Positions 22,287 through 34,855 of a stretch of 64,000 bases of DNA are shown piece after piece. The position numbers were made by a program, and so were the translations under genes. Where the stretch lies: contig JAPMAC010000207.1 in assembly GCA_028671895.1 (NCBI GenBank), positions 62,001 to 126,000 on the forward strand. The letters are read 5' to 3'. Source of the DNA: Oenanthe sinensis (taxonomy: Eukaryota > Streptophyta > Magnoliopsida > Apiales > Apiaceae). Under the pieces are notes generated by a model. That model was not told where the DNA came from and ran no database searches. It saw only the letters and a list, made by a program, of their open reading frames with translations. Numbering within the stretch: position 1 is the stretch's first letter; every line of letters begins with the position of its first letter.

Positions 22287-23392
22287 CTCATAGACGATCT
22301 CTACAAGAGGAGTGTTGTCTCCTAAGGGTTTACCGAAGATATACCCATAAAATATGTGAAATAATTCCAGTAATTGTCCCGACTCAATTTTCACTCTAGT
22401 TTTCAATGGTATTAACAAAAAGATTTTATAGAGAAAATACATGCCTTAGCAGACTTTTCTAATAATAGTCGACTTGTAGGTAACTTTATTCTACTAGTGT
22501 CGAATCTAAATATTTACAAAAAAATCTCAATGTGTGTAGTGAATTTAAGGCCTCTGATAGATGAACTGCATACAAATATTTTCTCTTTTTCAACCAATAT
22601 TGAACTAACCCAATCTCTATTAAAACATGTATCTAGTCAAATATCACAAATTCATATATATAACCTTTTTTTTCATTCCCCCCTTTTTTTGAATCGACTG
22701 TATAGTGTCTGTTTTCTTAGGCTTTCTATGTTACCCATGTAGCGAGCTTTGGGTTAGTGATTCCCAAACTAGTTGGTCTTAGGGAACTAGCTTTTGAAAC
22801 ACCCCAACGGACTTAATTACTCGAGTAACAAAGACTATAAAATAAGACTAGTCAATTCTACTTGTGCCCATCATCTCATCTATTTATTTTGAGAAATATT
22901 GGGTATTGAAGTAGTTTATTCTTTTATCTCTTTTATCTCTTTTTTTGGCTCTATATTTATTTTTCGCAAAAATTTGATTCGACATTGTTCTAACATGTGG
23001 GTCCTCTCTCAGATATCGACTAACATCCTTATACAATCTTTTCAATAATGGTCTTGTGCATATGCACCATCTTGAAATTTAATGTAAAAATCATTCGACA
23101 CAAGTTTCATAAAGAAAACCTTACTCGACTAAGTTCAAATTATCTAAAAGGCATTATATATATAATTGTTGATTTTCTTCATGAGGATCCATCAGAGTCT
23201 GTCCTACCATATCATTAGGTTTTCATCAGCATGTTGTTGAGTTGTTAAAGAGGGCCTATCAACATGTTTCCCTTCCCCACTATCACCCAACCTCTGACTA
23301 GGTGGTTCTTATGTGGGTGACACAAGCTTAGCACCTATATCACTAGCCACCACTAGTGCACTAGTGCCTTCTTCCAACTTCCTTTTAGCACC
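22287..23392 (-). other. Gypsy element G, second copy of 3' internal region
   Basis: Near-identical to 14885-15991, with a handful of substitutions. The readable minus-strand piece is the IFLL.PLKTRVKIESGQLLE tail (22442-22290). The remainder is non-coding decay. Ends at the D2 left LTR with the same flank, GCACC, as D1. Confidence 0.75.
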
Positions 23393-23921
23393 TGTTAAAC
23401 AAGCAAACACTGATGCTGTCTGAGAATATCAAAAACAGAGTTTATGCTGACGTCACCAGAGTTTAAGAAGTTGTCGACAAGGTTTACTCTATCAGAGAAT
23501 ACTCAATCAGAGTTTAATCTAACAGAGAATACTCTATCATAGATTGTCAACCGACAGAGTTTATGATCAGAGTGTGTTATAGAAGGAAACAAACAAATTA
23601 AAATTTGATTTGGATAGAGAAGGAAGAATTCAAATACAATTATATTACCTTATGGAAGCTATCCTTATCATTATCTATTTTGTAATTGGATTTGTAACTG
23701 TGTCTATATAAACACAGAATTAGGTTATCATTAAAAATTCAATAATTATCATTCTCATAACCTAACAGATCTTAAGAATATTGTTTTTCTTGAAAGAGTT
23801 TTGTATACAGTTTATCATTAATACACAAAAGTATTTCTTCTACATACTTGTGTTCCTAATCGATTATTTGATACTATTATATTCAACCCCCTTCTATAAT
23901 AGTCTATTTATTTGGGCAACA
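23393..23921 (+). repeat. D2 5' LTR
   Basis: TGTTAAACAAGC...GGGCAACA; TATA box CTATATAAAC at 23704-23713. Nearly identical to the D1 LTR but clearly diverged from D2's own 3' LTR. Confidence 0.93.
23430..23575. promoter_or_regulatory. CAGAGTTTA motif cluster in D-family U3
   Basis: Four CAGAGTTTA copies (AACAGAGTTTATG, ACCAGAGTTTAAG, ATCAGAGTTTAAT, GACAGAGTTTATG), an ATCAGAGTGTG variant, and interleaved CAGAGAATACTC units, all within ~145 bp and 130-270 bp upstream of the TATA box. The same arrangement is in 34890-35040 and 63415-63565. The C family has CAGAGTCTA instead. Confidence 0.6.
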
Positions 23922-23969
23922 ATTGATATCAGAGCAAGCAGTTAATTAAAACTAAAAGATCATATAAAC

Positions 23970-26253
23970 ATGTCTGGAAACAAATATGAAAGTATCAGAA
24001 TCCCAATATTGAAGAAGGATGAATACCCTACATGGAGGGTAAAGATGATGATGTTCTTGGAAGCCACAGATCCTGATTATTTAGACAGAAATAATGAAAG
24101 TTAGTATCTACCAACCAAACTAGTGCCATCAACAATTGTGGAAGGAAGACAAGTCCCTAAATATTATACTCTGAAGGACAAAAAGGAGTGGATCAATTAA
24201 GAAAAATAAGAAGTCTTGAAAGATGCAAACGTAAGGAATATTCTGCATAATAGTCTTGACTCTGTGATATCTAATAGGGTAATTGCATGCAAAATTGTGA
24301 AAGAAATTTGGGATGCAGTAGAGGTTCAATGCCAATGAACCAAGGAGATAAAGAAAAATAGAATATCTATGCTAATTCAAGAATATGAATACTTTGAGGC
24401 AAAATAGAATGAGTCTCTCACTGATATCTATGACAGATTTCTTACTCTGTTGAATAATTTGGCTTTTGTGGATAAGGTGTATGATAATGTGGATTTAAAC
24501 ACCAAGTTTTTAAGGGCTCTTCCTGAAGAATGGGACCTACAAACATCTAATAAGAGATAGGGCTGATTTGGATGAGATGTCTCTGATGAAGTCTATGGAA
24601 GATTGAAGACTCATGACCTGAAATTACAGCAAAGGAAGAATAGGAAAAGCAACAAGGCAAAATCTGTTGCTTTGAATGTTGAGACAAAAGTTGAAGAACC
24701 AAAAAGAAAGTTTTGAAAGTCTCAACAAAAAAAGGAAAAGCTGTAATGGTAAAAAAAAAGTAGTGAATCAGAGTCTGAGACAAATTCTGATGCAAATTGT
24801 GATGACTCCACAGATTCTGACATGATGAAGATTATTGCTATGATTGTCAAATGCTTCAAAAAGATGAAATACAGGAAGTACATAAAGTAAGGAAACTTCC
24901 AAAAGAAGCATAGAGAATCAGAGAATAAAGATATTCAGAAGAAGAGATGATAGAGATGGAAAATCAAAAACTATTGACAAATAAAAGGTCAAGTGTTATA
25001 AGTGTAACAAGATGGGGCACTTTAATACTGAGTGCAGAAGCAAGAAATCTGGGAAAGCACTCATCACATCAAAGAAAGATTGGATGGATTCCTGAAACTC
25101 TGAAGAAGAAAAAAATTATGCCCTCATGGCAAACACTGATGCTCTCATCCTAAACTCTAATAAGGTACCAGACTCTGTCTTCAATTTTAATACTGAAAAT
25201 ATCCATGAATTAAAGTATTTCTTTAGAACTCTGCATGTTAGTTTTAAATCACAGTCACTTGAGAGTGAAAGATTAAAATCTGAAATACAAACTCTGACTG
25301 CTAGGAATGACTTTCTTGAATCTGAAAATTCAATCATGCTTAGCACTAAGAAAGAATGTGAGAATGCTATACACATGCAAACTCAGTTAGAAATACAAGT
25401 TGAATACTTAAAAGATGAGATAGCTAAAAAAATGAGACTTTTAGAGTTTGGACAAACTCTGGTAAGAAAGTCCAACAAATGCTTTCTAACAAGAATTGGA
25501 CATCTGCCTTAGGTTATGAATCTGATAAGGAGACACATAAAAAGACACACACAAAAGGAAAGTTGAGGGAAACCCTTTGAATTTTGTTAGAACTAGTAAT
25601 GAAAAGAAGAATACCTCGGGTGAATGTCTAATAATAACAAAGGTAAAGAAAGTAGTGTGTTAGAGAATAAAACAGTAAATATATGATTACTCTCTCAGAG
25701 GCAACTTAAAGAAAGGTTCAAGGCACTCACAAACAAAAATAAACCTAAAAAGGTAAAAAGAAATTGAAATGGCAAAGTAGGAATTTTTAAGGAGAACTAC
25801 TATAAATATATCCATGATGCTCCTAGAAAAACCTATTTTACATGTGGTAATTCAAATCACCTTGTTATTGACTATAAACAAAACAAAAAGAAGGAACCTG
25901 AGAGACCTAGTTCAGAGGCTAGAAAACAAACTAGATATAGACCACAAAATCCCTGTTTTCACTGTGGTAGATTATGGCATTCAATTTACACATGTAAAGA
26001 ATATCATAGTTTATATTTCAACTATTATGAACTGTTGCCTCAATTTAATAAAACTACTGTTTTGTGTAATCATGCTGTCAAACAAAAATATGTGATAAAA
26101 GCTGATAAAAGAAATATAAATGCTGATAGTATAAACTATGATAATGCAAACTCGGTTAACATAAACTCTGATAAAAATACTTCCGCTGCAAAAGTTAACA
26201 TTTTTCAAAAGAAAGGATCCAAACTTGTTTGGGTCCCCAAATCTACTAACTAA
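23970..26253 (+). pseudogene. gag: D2 gag (multiple stops and frameshifts)
   Basis: Starts MSGNKYESIRIPILKK just after PBS and leader. Readable parts: the N-terminal core (YLDRNN, then SLDSVISNRVIACKIVKEIW); the EYEYFEAK region; knuckle CYKCNKMGHFNTEC (~24990-25035); a coiled-coil middle (25126-25510); then CCHC-like remnants (TCGNSNHLVIDY; CFHCGRLWHSIYTC, ~25950-25995). The end reads GSKLVWVPKSTN and TAA. At least six stops in the first third are shared with D1. The pol frame follows at -1. Confidence 0.88.
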
Positions 26254-26280
26254 TTTGCATTAAATGATTGCAGGGAAACG
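26227..26280 (+). other. D2 gag-pol junction (-1 register, GCAG|GG)
   Basis: Gag ends at 26253. Pol is in the -1 frame and passes through ATTGCAG|GGAAAC (cag at 26271-26273). The GTTTGGG-to-CAG distance is 47 nt, 2 modulo 3, as in A (41) and C1 (44). Confidence 0.5.
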
Positions 26281-29200
26281 GAAAAAACATCCTAGTAATT
26301 GATAGTGGATGTTCTGCACATATGACTGGAAACAAATTCCTGCTTTCAGAGTTTGAGGAGAAGGCTGACCTATTAGTATCTTATGGAGATGGCGACATAG
26401 GAAGAACACTAGGATATGGCAATATTGTTATTGGAAATGTCATCATTGAAAATGTAGCTCTGGTTGAAGGACTCAAGCATAATCTGTTAATTGTAAGTCA
26501 AATGACAGAAAGAGGTATTCTGTGGAATTTCATGAAACATATTGTGAAGTGAAAAGCAAAAATGATGGTAAAGTGGTTCTCATTGGTCATAAACATAACA
26601 ATTTATTTGAAGCTAGCTTGGAGGTAAACTCTGATGGTCCATTAACTTGTTTACTTAGAAAGGCATCATCTTTAGAAAGCTGGAATTGACACAAAAAGCT
26701 GTGTCACTTGAACTTTGGAAATATAAATGAATTGGTGAAAAAGGATCTAGTAAGAGGTCTTCCAAAAGTTCAATTTCATTCCGATGGACTCTGTGATTCA
26801 TGTCAAAAGGCCAAACAAAAGAAGACATATTTTAAGAGCACAACTGAAAATTCTATTGATCAACTTTTTAATCTATTACATCTTGAATTATTTGGTCCAT
26901 TCAACATTATGTCCTTTAGAAAAAAGAAATATACTTTGGTGATAGTAGATGATTACACAAGATTTATATGGGTGTACTTTTTACATAAAAAGGATGAAAC
27001 AACTGAGATTATTTTTGATCATATCACCATGATTGGGAATGGATCAACACACAAGATAAAGAATCTAAGAAGTGATAATGGAACAGAGTTCAAGAATTCT
27101 GTAATGGAGGAGTTTTGCTCAATAAAAGGAATCATTCAACAATTCTTAGCACCTGATACACCTCAACAAAATGGTGTAATTGAAAGAAAGAACAGAACAC
27201 TCATTGAAGCTGCCAGAACAATGTTAGAAGGAGCAAAGCTACCTACTTACTTTTGGGCAGAAGCTGTGAATACTGCATGCATAACTCAGAATTGCACTTT
27301 GATAAATAAACATGAAATGACTCCATATGAAACAATGAAAGGAAGGAAGCCAAATGTAAAATACTTTCACATATTTGAAAGCAAGTGTTTTATTCTCAAA
27401 ACACATCCTAATAATTGAAAAAGTTTGAACTCAAAGCAGATGAAGGTATTTTTGTTGGTTATGAAACAACTTCTAAAACCTCTTTAAAGGCATTCAAAGT
27501 GTTTAATCTAAGGACCAGGGCAATCATGGAATCTATTAATGTTTCTTTTGATGAAGGAAAAATAACAGGATTACATGATGAAGATGCTCAGGAATCTCTG
27601 AGTTTTGAAAATGAATTACAGAACACAAACTCTGATGAGCTAAACTCTGATGAGATAAACACTGATGAGGTAAATTGTAATGAGTTAAATAATGATACCT
27701 TAAACTCTGATTCAGACATAATTGAAACAGAAACTGAAGATTCTGCACATGTTGAGGGGGAGCAACATCAATCACTTACTGAAATTGAAGAACCAATCTC
27801 AATTATTGAAATTTCATAGTCTGACCAAACTCTGATAAATACAAACTCTGAAACCCTAAACTCTGATAAATCAAACTCTGAAACCACAAACTCTGATCAT
27901 TCAAACTCTGAGCAGTTAAACTCTGAGTCATCAAACATTGATCGAAGCACAACTTCAGGGGGATGATCACCATTTACTGAGGAATCATACTATGAAGGTA
28001 CGGATCATGAGGGAGCATCTAGTTCAAGAAATCTTCCTCATCCAAGGAAATTGACCAAAGATCATACACCTGATTTGATTATTGATGATCTAGAAATTGG
28101 AGTGCAGACAAGAAAAGTTACTCAAAATGAATGTCTATTTCATAATTTTCTTTCTCAAACAGAACCAAAGAAGGTTGAAGATGCTTTGAAGGATGCAGAT
28201 TGGGTTATTGCAATGAAGGAAGAATTAAACGAGTTTGAAAGAAATGAGGTTTAGACCCTTGTTCCAAGACCAAAGAATAGATCAATTATTGGCACAAAAT
28301 GGGTGTTTAGAATCAAGACAGACTGTGATGGAATTATAACAATGAATAAAGCGATACTAGTTGCCAAATGATACTCTCAACATGAAGGGATTGATTATGA
28401 TTAAACCTTTGCACCTGTAGATAGACTTGAAGCAATCAGAATCTTTCTTGTTTATGCTGCACACAAGAAATTTAAGGTCTACCAGATGGATGTTAAAAGT
28501 GCATTTTTAAATGGAAAACTTGAAGAAGAGGTATATATTGAACAACCACCTGGCTTTGTCAGTCTAAAATATCCAAATCATGTCTACAAATTAGATAAAG
28601 CTTTTTATGGACTCAAGCAAGCACCAAGAGCCTGGTATGAAACTCTGGCTCAATTTCTACTTAAAAGTGATTTCACAAGAGATACAATTGATAAAACCTT
28701 ATTTTACAGAACTCAAGGTAAAGATTTATTATTGGTTCAAATATATGTTGATGATATTATATTTGATTCCACTTATGAGAAACTCTGTGAAAGATTTTCA
28801 AAGCTAATGCAGTCCATGTATCAAATGAGCATGATGGGAGAAATGAGTTATTTTTTAGGGTTGCAAGTGAAACAGACTAATGAAGGCATTTTTATAAGTC
28901 ATTCCAAATACACAAAGAATCTATTCATAAAGTTTCAAATGCAAGACTCTGCATCTGCTACTACTCCAATGCCTACTGTAACCAAGCTTGATCAAGACAC
29001 TGGTGAGCCTGTAGATATTACAGTATACAGAGGCATGATTGGATCATTTCTCTATTTGATTACAAGTAGACCAGATATCATGTTTGCCACCTGTCTATGT
29101 GCCAGATTTCAGGCAAATCCAAGGGAACCTCATTTGATTGCTGTTAAGAAAATGTTTAGATATCTCAAGGGCACCATCAATCTTGGCTTATGGTATCCTA

Positions 29201-29703
29201 GATAGTCTGACTTTAAACTAATAGGCTATGCATATGCTGATTTTGCAGGATGTAAAATTGATAGGGAAAACACTAGTGGAAGTTGTCAATTCATAAGTGG
29301 AAGAATTGTCTCATGGTTTAGCAAGAAACAGAAATCTATCTCAACATCAACATCAGAGGCTGAATATATAGCTGCACGAAGCTGCTGTGCACATATTTTA
29401 TGGATGCAAAATCAACTATTAGACTATGGTTTGAACTTTTCAAAAATTCCTATTTATTGTGATAATCAAAGTGCTATTGCAATGACATGAAATCCAATCC
29501 AACATTCTCTAACAAAGCACATCAGTATTAGATATCACTTCATAAGGGAACATGTCATGGAAGGAACAATTGAATTGCATTTTGTTCCCATAGATCAACA
29601 GTTAGCAGACATATTCACCAAGCCTTTGTGTGAAACAACTTTTACAAGATTAGTTTCTGAATTAGGAATGGTGACTAGTGGCTCCACTCTAGATAGCAAG
29701 TAA
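26274..29703 (+). pseudogene. pol: D2 pol: protease, integrase, RT, RNase H (decayed)
   Basis: Protease DSGCSAHMTGN (~26299-26331). Integrase zinc part (KLCHLNF ... CDSCQKAKQK, ~26696-26820) and DDE core (VDDYTRFIW, SDNGTEFKN, NGVIERKNR, 26940-27220). The integrase-RT linker is Asn/Ser/Asp-rich with repeated AAACTCTGAT. RT holds QMDVKSAFLNGKLEEEVYIE and catalytic YVDDIIFDST (FGST in A and C1). RNase H ends near 29703. Frameshifts lie at ~26545 and ~27415. Stops include TGA in the Trp of SWNWHKK, TAG at 28252-28254, TGA and TAA in the first RT motif, and TAG at 29203-29205. The copy is dead. Confidence 0.9.
27620..27950 (+). repeat. AAACTCTGAT repeats in the D2 integrase-RT linker
   Basis: More than ten copies of (A/T)AAACTCTGA, encoding Asn-Ser-Asp or Asn-Ser-Glu units. 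It is the reverse complement of the U3 motif of the D family. Confidence 0.7.
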
Positions 29704-30246
29704 CAGACTATCAATGTTTATGATAAACTCTGTCAGAGTATGTGGTAAACTCTGATAGAAAATAAAGTAAACTCTGATCATTGGATCATCTACTTTCTGA
29801 TCACCAGCTATCAGTGTTTATGGTAAACTCTGTCAGAGTATGTCGTAAACTCTGACAGTGAATGCAAATTCTGATTACTATAAACTCTGATCTAAGTCTA
29901 CATGCTAAACTCTGAGATATTATTTATGAAATCATATTTAATTTTGTGACATCATATTTGTTAATCTCTAATAGGAATAATCATTAGGGCGTGTGCATTT
30001 CACGAAAAATGATTCATATCTATACACAGATACACATATAAATGCTGTAGTTTGAGAATTAACACTACTCATTACTCTGTCACTCAAAAATTGCCACGCG
30101 TCCCACTAAAGAGTATATGCAAATGAGAGGGAATAGTTTAATTCTTACTTTCACTTTAAATTATTCACCTGCATCTTATTATTCTCATTTTTCTCTCTCG
30201 TTCTCTAAAACCCTAATTTCTTATATATGCAAATCTCTGTTCTTCA
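29704..30246 (+). promoter_or_regulatory. D2 pol-ORF3 spacer with TAAACTCTGAT cluster
   Basis: Non-coding. Motif copies at ~29724, 29746, 29768, 29824, 29846, 29881 and 29905, all reading TAAACTCTG, i.e. inverted relative to the U3 copies. A TATA-like CATATAAATG sits at ~30034 and the ORF3 ATG at 30247. The part from ~29990 is conserved in D3 (58480-58690: ACACAGATA, CCACGCGTCCCAC versus CCACGTGTCCCAC, GAGAGGGAATAG). Candidate internal promoter for ORF3. Confidence 0.55.
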
Positions 30247-33200
30247 ATGGCATCCAAGGGTCTCTCTTTCCAAAATTATACATTTGCTACTACAAATTAC
30301 ATATCACTCTTGACTAAAACTGATGTTCCTCAAGACTTTCATGTGGTTCAGGATTTCTTACAGCACAACTATATTGGGTATGCTCTTCAAGAACCCAATA
30401 ATATATCTGCTCAATCTCTAATCAAAATCTGGTCTTCTACGAAGTTTAAAAATGCTGGTGATGGATGAAGAGCCAGTCATAACATTCCAATGCAATGGCA
30501 AACACTCAATCACTTATGCAGTGGTTCGTCAAGACCTTCATCTTCCTGAAGTGGCTATGTATGATGACCTTGTGAATGATGTGCAAATCAAGGTATTTTT
30601 TAAAGAAATAGGCTATGGAGGAAGCCTGTCTAAGCTGGGGAGTCTGACAAGGCCCCATCTGTGATGAGAGTTGAGATTTTTCTTTGACTGCATCACAAGA
30701 GCTTTCACTGCCAAATGCATAAATTTTGATGCTATTCCACAACTCTCACAATAAATTAGGTATTCTCTGACCCATAACTTGAACTTCAATTTTCCCTATT
30801 TGATAATTAGACAGTTAGCTAGCAAGATTAGTGATGATGCTCATACTGTATATTTTACTAGATTTTTTCAGTTAATTTTTAGCTATCTCTTGCCTAATGT
30901 TAGTTTTGAGAATGATCAGAATTTAGCTAGTTTTTTTATGAACAAGAGAATATTTGCTGATTTAACTAGAAAAGATGCAAAGAAAGAAGTTGAAGGTAAA
31001 TTGTCTAATTTTTTTTATCCCACATGGGTCAGGCTTCTCTTAAATTAGAGAATGTCTACTGTATATGGGATAGATTTTTTTCTGTGGCTATGTATAAGAG
31101 TTTAGCACCCTCTGATTCTAACCCAAGCCACCAACTAAATACTGATCTTGAAACACTGAAGCCAACCTCTGCAGTCTCTCAAAAGACTACAGTTATAAAA
31201 CAAACCTCTCAACAACAAAGCCCAACACTGAAAAGGAAAGGAAAATCAGTAATGGAGTCATCTCCAAAGAAAAGGAGGTTGATTGATGAAAACACTGATT
31301 CTGACTAATGAAGGTCTGGTATTTCCATTAAAAAAGACAGTGAAAAAGGCTTCTGAGATTCCTCTAGCTCCATTCATGAAACCATTTAAAATCCAATGCC
31401 TGAACCCAAAAAGAAAAGAAGAAGATTGGTTAAGGCATCAATCCCTGAACAAATAAACTGTGATCTTTCATAAGCCTTAAACTCTAAAGGTCTACTAAAC
31501 TCTAATGTCTTAAACTGTGATCAACCAAAATCTGATCACCTTCAAGTATTAAACTCTGATGCAACAATAATCTCTGATGATGTAATAAAGTCTGATGTTG
31601 TGGTCAAGACTGAAAAAGATTATGATTTTGCCAAGAAAGAAGAAAGTGATTCTTTGGCAAATCTTGCAAGTGAAGCTGCTCCAGTTATAGTATCTGATTT
31701 TCCTGTTCATTCATTCAAGCAAATCATAAAGGTGATATCTTATGAAAGAGTAATGGAGCTAGCTGAGGAGGTTAGAAAAGAAATAGCTGCAAAGAAGTCT
31801 CCAACATCTCTAGCACCTGGTAGTTCTAAGTTATTCACCAGGAAGAAGAAAAAGCAAGTCTCTTTTGGACAAGATACACAAGAACCTGCCTCTCAAAGTG
31901 AGATAGCAATCTCTACATGACCAGGCCCACAAGAACCTGTTGCTCAAAGTGCAGCAATAGCAACACCAGAAGCAGATGAAGCCAGCAAAGATAAGGGGTA
32001 CAACCTACAAAAACTTTCAGCTCAAAGGTTTGAAGCAGTTGTTAAGGCCCCTGCCACACAAGAACCATCCAATCAAAGTTTGGATGAAGGAACTCAAACT
32101 CTAATAGAAGAACTTGCTATTGCTGATGCTGGGAAGTCAAACTCTGATGCAGATCCATTGGCAATCTCTGATGTTATTCTGGTACCACCTCTTTCTGTAC
32201 AGCCTTTGGAAACTCCATCAACTTCAACTACTTCTCAAGGTATAAACTTTGACTTTTCTTCAGAATTTCTATTCTCTGATAGTATAAGCTCAGAATTTAT
32301 ATTTCCAACTTTTACTGCTGGGATAACCATGGATAGTCCTGAAAAAGTTACCCCTATTCATGTGACTATAGAAATCCTTTCTCAGCCACCTCTTATTTCT
32401 GTAGGTCATAGTGATTTGAGCCTTTCTAGTGAGCCTGAGGTAAAATGTGTGAAAAATAGAACTAATAATGAGAGGAAGACACTGGATTTGGCAAAATGAG
32501 ATTTAGAATTGACAAAGAAGTTAGGTACTTCTAGTGAGCAAACTCTGACTATTAAAAGTTATGATATGTGCAATGTGAGAAGTAATGAGATTAATTTAAA
32601 AGAAAAGAGTGATTTATAATGTTCTATTAGTTTTGCAGGTACTCAGAGTATGACTACTTCTCAATCTTTAAACTCTGAGTTACCAAACTCTGATACTGCT
32701 GTAAACTCTGATGGTGAATATACATTCTCTGATGAACCAATTTTTGAGGATGAAGAAGTCACAGATTTATCCATTCCCTACACTCAAAGGTACAACTTCA
32801 AGAAGTGGCATGTTGATGCATTTGATGCACATAAGAGATTAAGGATGGCATATCATGACTATATGGTTGGTGAAACCCTCAAGGGTGAAATTGAAGCTGC
32901 TTTGGATGAAGAAGATGTAAAGAGGGATTTTACTTCCAAGGGAGAACCATCTAATGAAGATCTTCTCAACTCTCACAGACAATCCATCTGGGATATGTCT
33001 TAGAAATTTCCTAATGAAGATATTTCCTGGCCTCATGTTTATGAACTGATTGACAAGGCTGACTCTGAATTAAATTATGCAGAGATGAAGACTGTTTTAA
33101 AGGCCACTACTGTGTTAACCAAGGGTCTTCACAATGAAGTTTATGATTTGAAGGATTCTGTTAGCAAAACCAGTGCTTCTGTTCAGACCTCTATGATAAC

Positions 33201-34811
33201 TTCTCAACATGCATTAGAATTAAAGCTCAAGAATGTTTATGCAAGACAGGATGCTTTGGAAGTCAAAGTTGACAATATTGCTACTGTTGTCACCTCCATG
33301 CAAACAATGTTGCATACAATTGTGGACATCTTAACCATTCAAAAGGGGGATGATGTAAGAAAGGGGGAGAAAGTTTCAAAGGACAAATGCAAGGATGATG
33401 TTGTGCCAAAATATGATAAACCTGAAGACGGTGGTAATGATAAAGGTCAAGGGAGTCATAAGGATGAAAACCAAACTCTGACTGGACAAACTCTAATTAC
33501 TACTCAAACTCTGATTCCATCAAAAACTGGCATGAACTCTAAAAACAAGCAAACTCTGATGGATGCTGATATGGAGTTAGCAAAGAGGCTTGAAGAAGAA
33601 AAGAATCCTAATAAAATAGAAGAACAAAACATGAAGGATGCAGAACTGGCAAGGAAATTATTTGAAGAAGAAAATCTAGGAATGGATCAAGTTGCTGTGG
33701 AAGAAGAATTGAAGAAATCTGGTACTGACAATTCTCAAGTCCAGAAGAAAAGAAATGTAAGATCAAAGAGAATTCCAACCCAAAAGAAAGCACATGTTCA
33801 AGCAAATAAGAATGTATCCAAGGCTGTTGAAGTAAAAAAGCCTATTGAAACTCAAGCAAAGCCAATTGTTCAATCAAAGACTACTCATACAATCCAAAAG
33901 AAAGCTCCAGCTAAGCCAAAAACTCCTCTTACTATGTCTGGTATAACATTTCTCCAAGGTGGAACAAGTTTTGAAGATGAGGAAGAGAAACAACAAACTC
34001 TGATCAGAAAGAAAAATCCTGATCTTCTGTGGACTAAATACTCTCAAAGCCAAACTTGGTAAAAACAAGGGTGGTATTGGTCATTCTCAATCCAAAGTCT
34101 ATAGGTGAAACAAATATTTGCAGAGATCCTTTTTCTTTAAAAGATAAGCCTGATGAAGATTTGACTCAAGAACATTTGGACAAATTGATATCTGTGCACA
34201 TAGTAAATGATATTTTTAATGGTGCTCAAGCTAAAGAGAAGCTTCTATATTTCTTGGAGAATGGGAGAGTTATGAAGATTGCTGAAGGAGATTTAATTCA
34301 TAAGTCATCTAAAGAACTTGAATATGTTCTTTATCTCCTAAATGATGAGAATGAAGCTACATCTAGATGGGTAAATATTCTGGAAGGAGTAGTTAATGAG
34401 AAGAAAAAGAATGAAAGGTTGCTTATGATAAACTCTGAGGAGTATAGACCAAGATATTTGCTTGAAGATAATTCTGAGAAAGAAATGACAAAAGGAGATG
34501 CAAAGGTTAAGATGGTGTTAGGAATCCCTACACTTATACTAAATCCTGATGGAAAGAAAGCCTGTTGCATTCCTCTAGATGACAGAATGGAAAGATCATC
34601 AATATGTAACTTGAGAGCTGCAATATTCCAGATTGATGATTCTTCTGATCAAATGAAAGAGTTGAAGGAGAAGCTAATTGAATTGTTGAAGAATGCTGAG
34701 AAGAAGCTACTGGACAAATTTTTAACAGAAGACTTCTCATATAAAAAAATACAAGTCAAGAAGGAAAACTCAAACTCTGATGCATCTGTCTCTAGGTTTC
34801 TGACATCATAA
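30247..34811 (+). pseudogene. D2 ORF3 (third ORF, frameshifted)
   Basis: Begins MASKGLSFQNYTFATTNYIS, conserved in D3. N-terminal globular part to ~31050 (LQHNYIGYALQEP, VVRQDLHLPEV, FFKEIGYGGSLSKLGSLTRP, FDAIPQLSQ, RFFQLIFSYLLPNV). Then Lys- and Ser-rich stretches (KRKGKSVMESSPKKRR), acidic low-complexity sequence, LSIPYTQRYNFKKWHVDAFD (~32775-32835), a coiled coil (~33085-33330), a Lys/Gln-rich linker, and a C-terminal part (LYLLNDENEATSRWV, YLLEDN, RMERSSICNLRAAIFQ, ~34320-34640). No signal peptide or membrane segment is seen. Several frameshifts and stops (~30466, 31046, 31306, 31918, 32497, 33001). Function unknown. Position fits the env-like ORF of SIRE elements, but the content does not. 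Confidence 0.8.
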
Positions 34812-34840
34812 GTAGAATTTATGTTTTACTTAATAAACCA

Positions 34841-34855
34841 TAAATTGGGAGAGAT
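34841..34855 (+). other. D2 polypurine tract
   Basis: AAATTGGGAGAGAT directly before the 3' LTR start TGTTAG. D3 has the longer form AAATTGGGGGAGAT. Confidence 0.85.

Noticed and set aside
30247..34811. Calling ORF3 an envelope gene
   Set aside because: Position fits the env-like ORF of SIRE elements, but I find no signal peptide, transmembrane helix or glycoprotein-like cysteine pattern.
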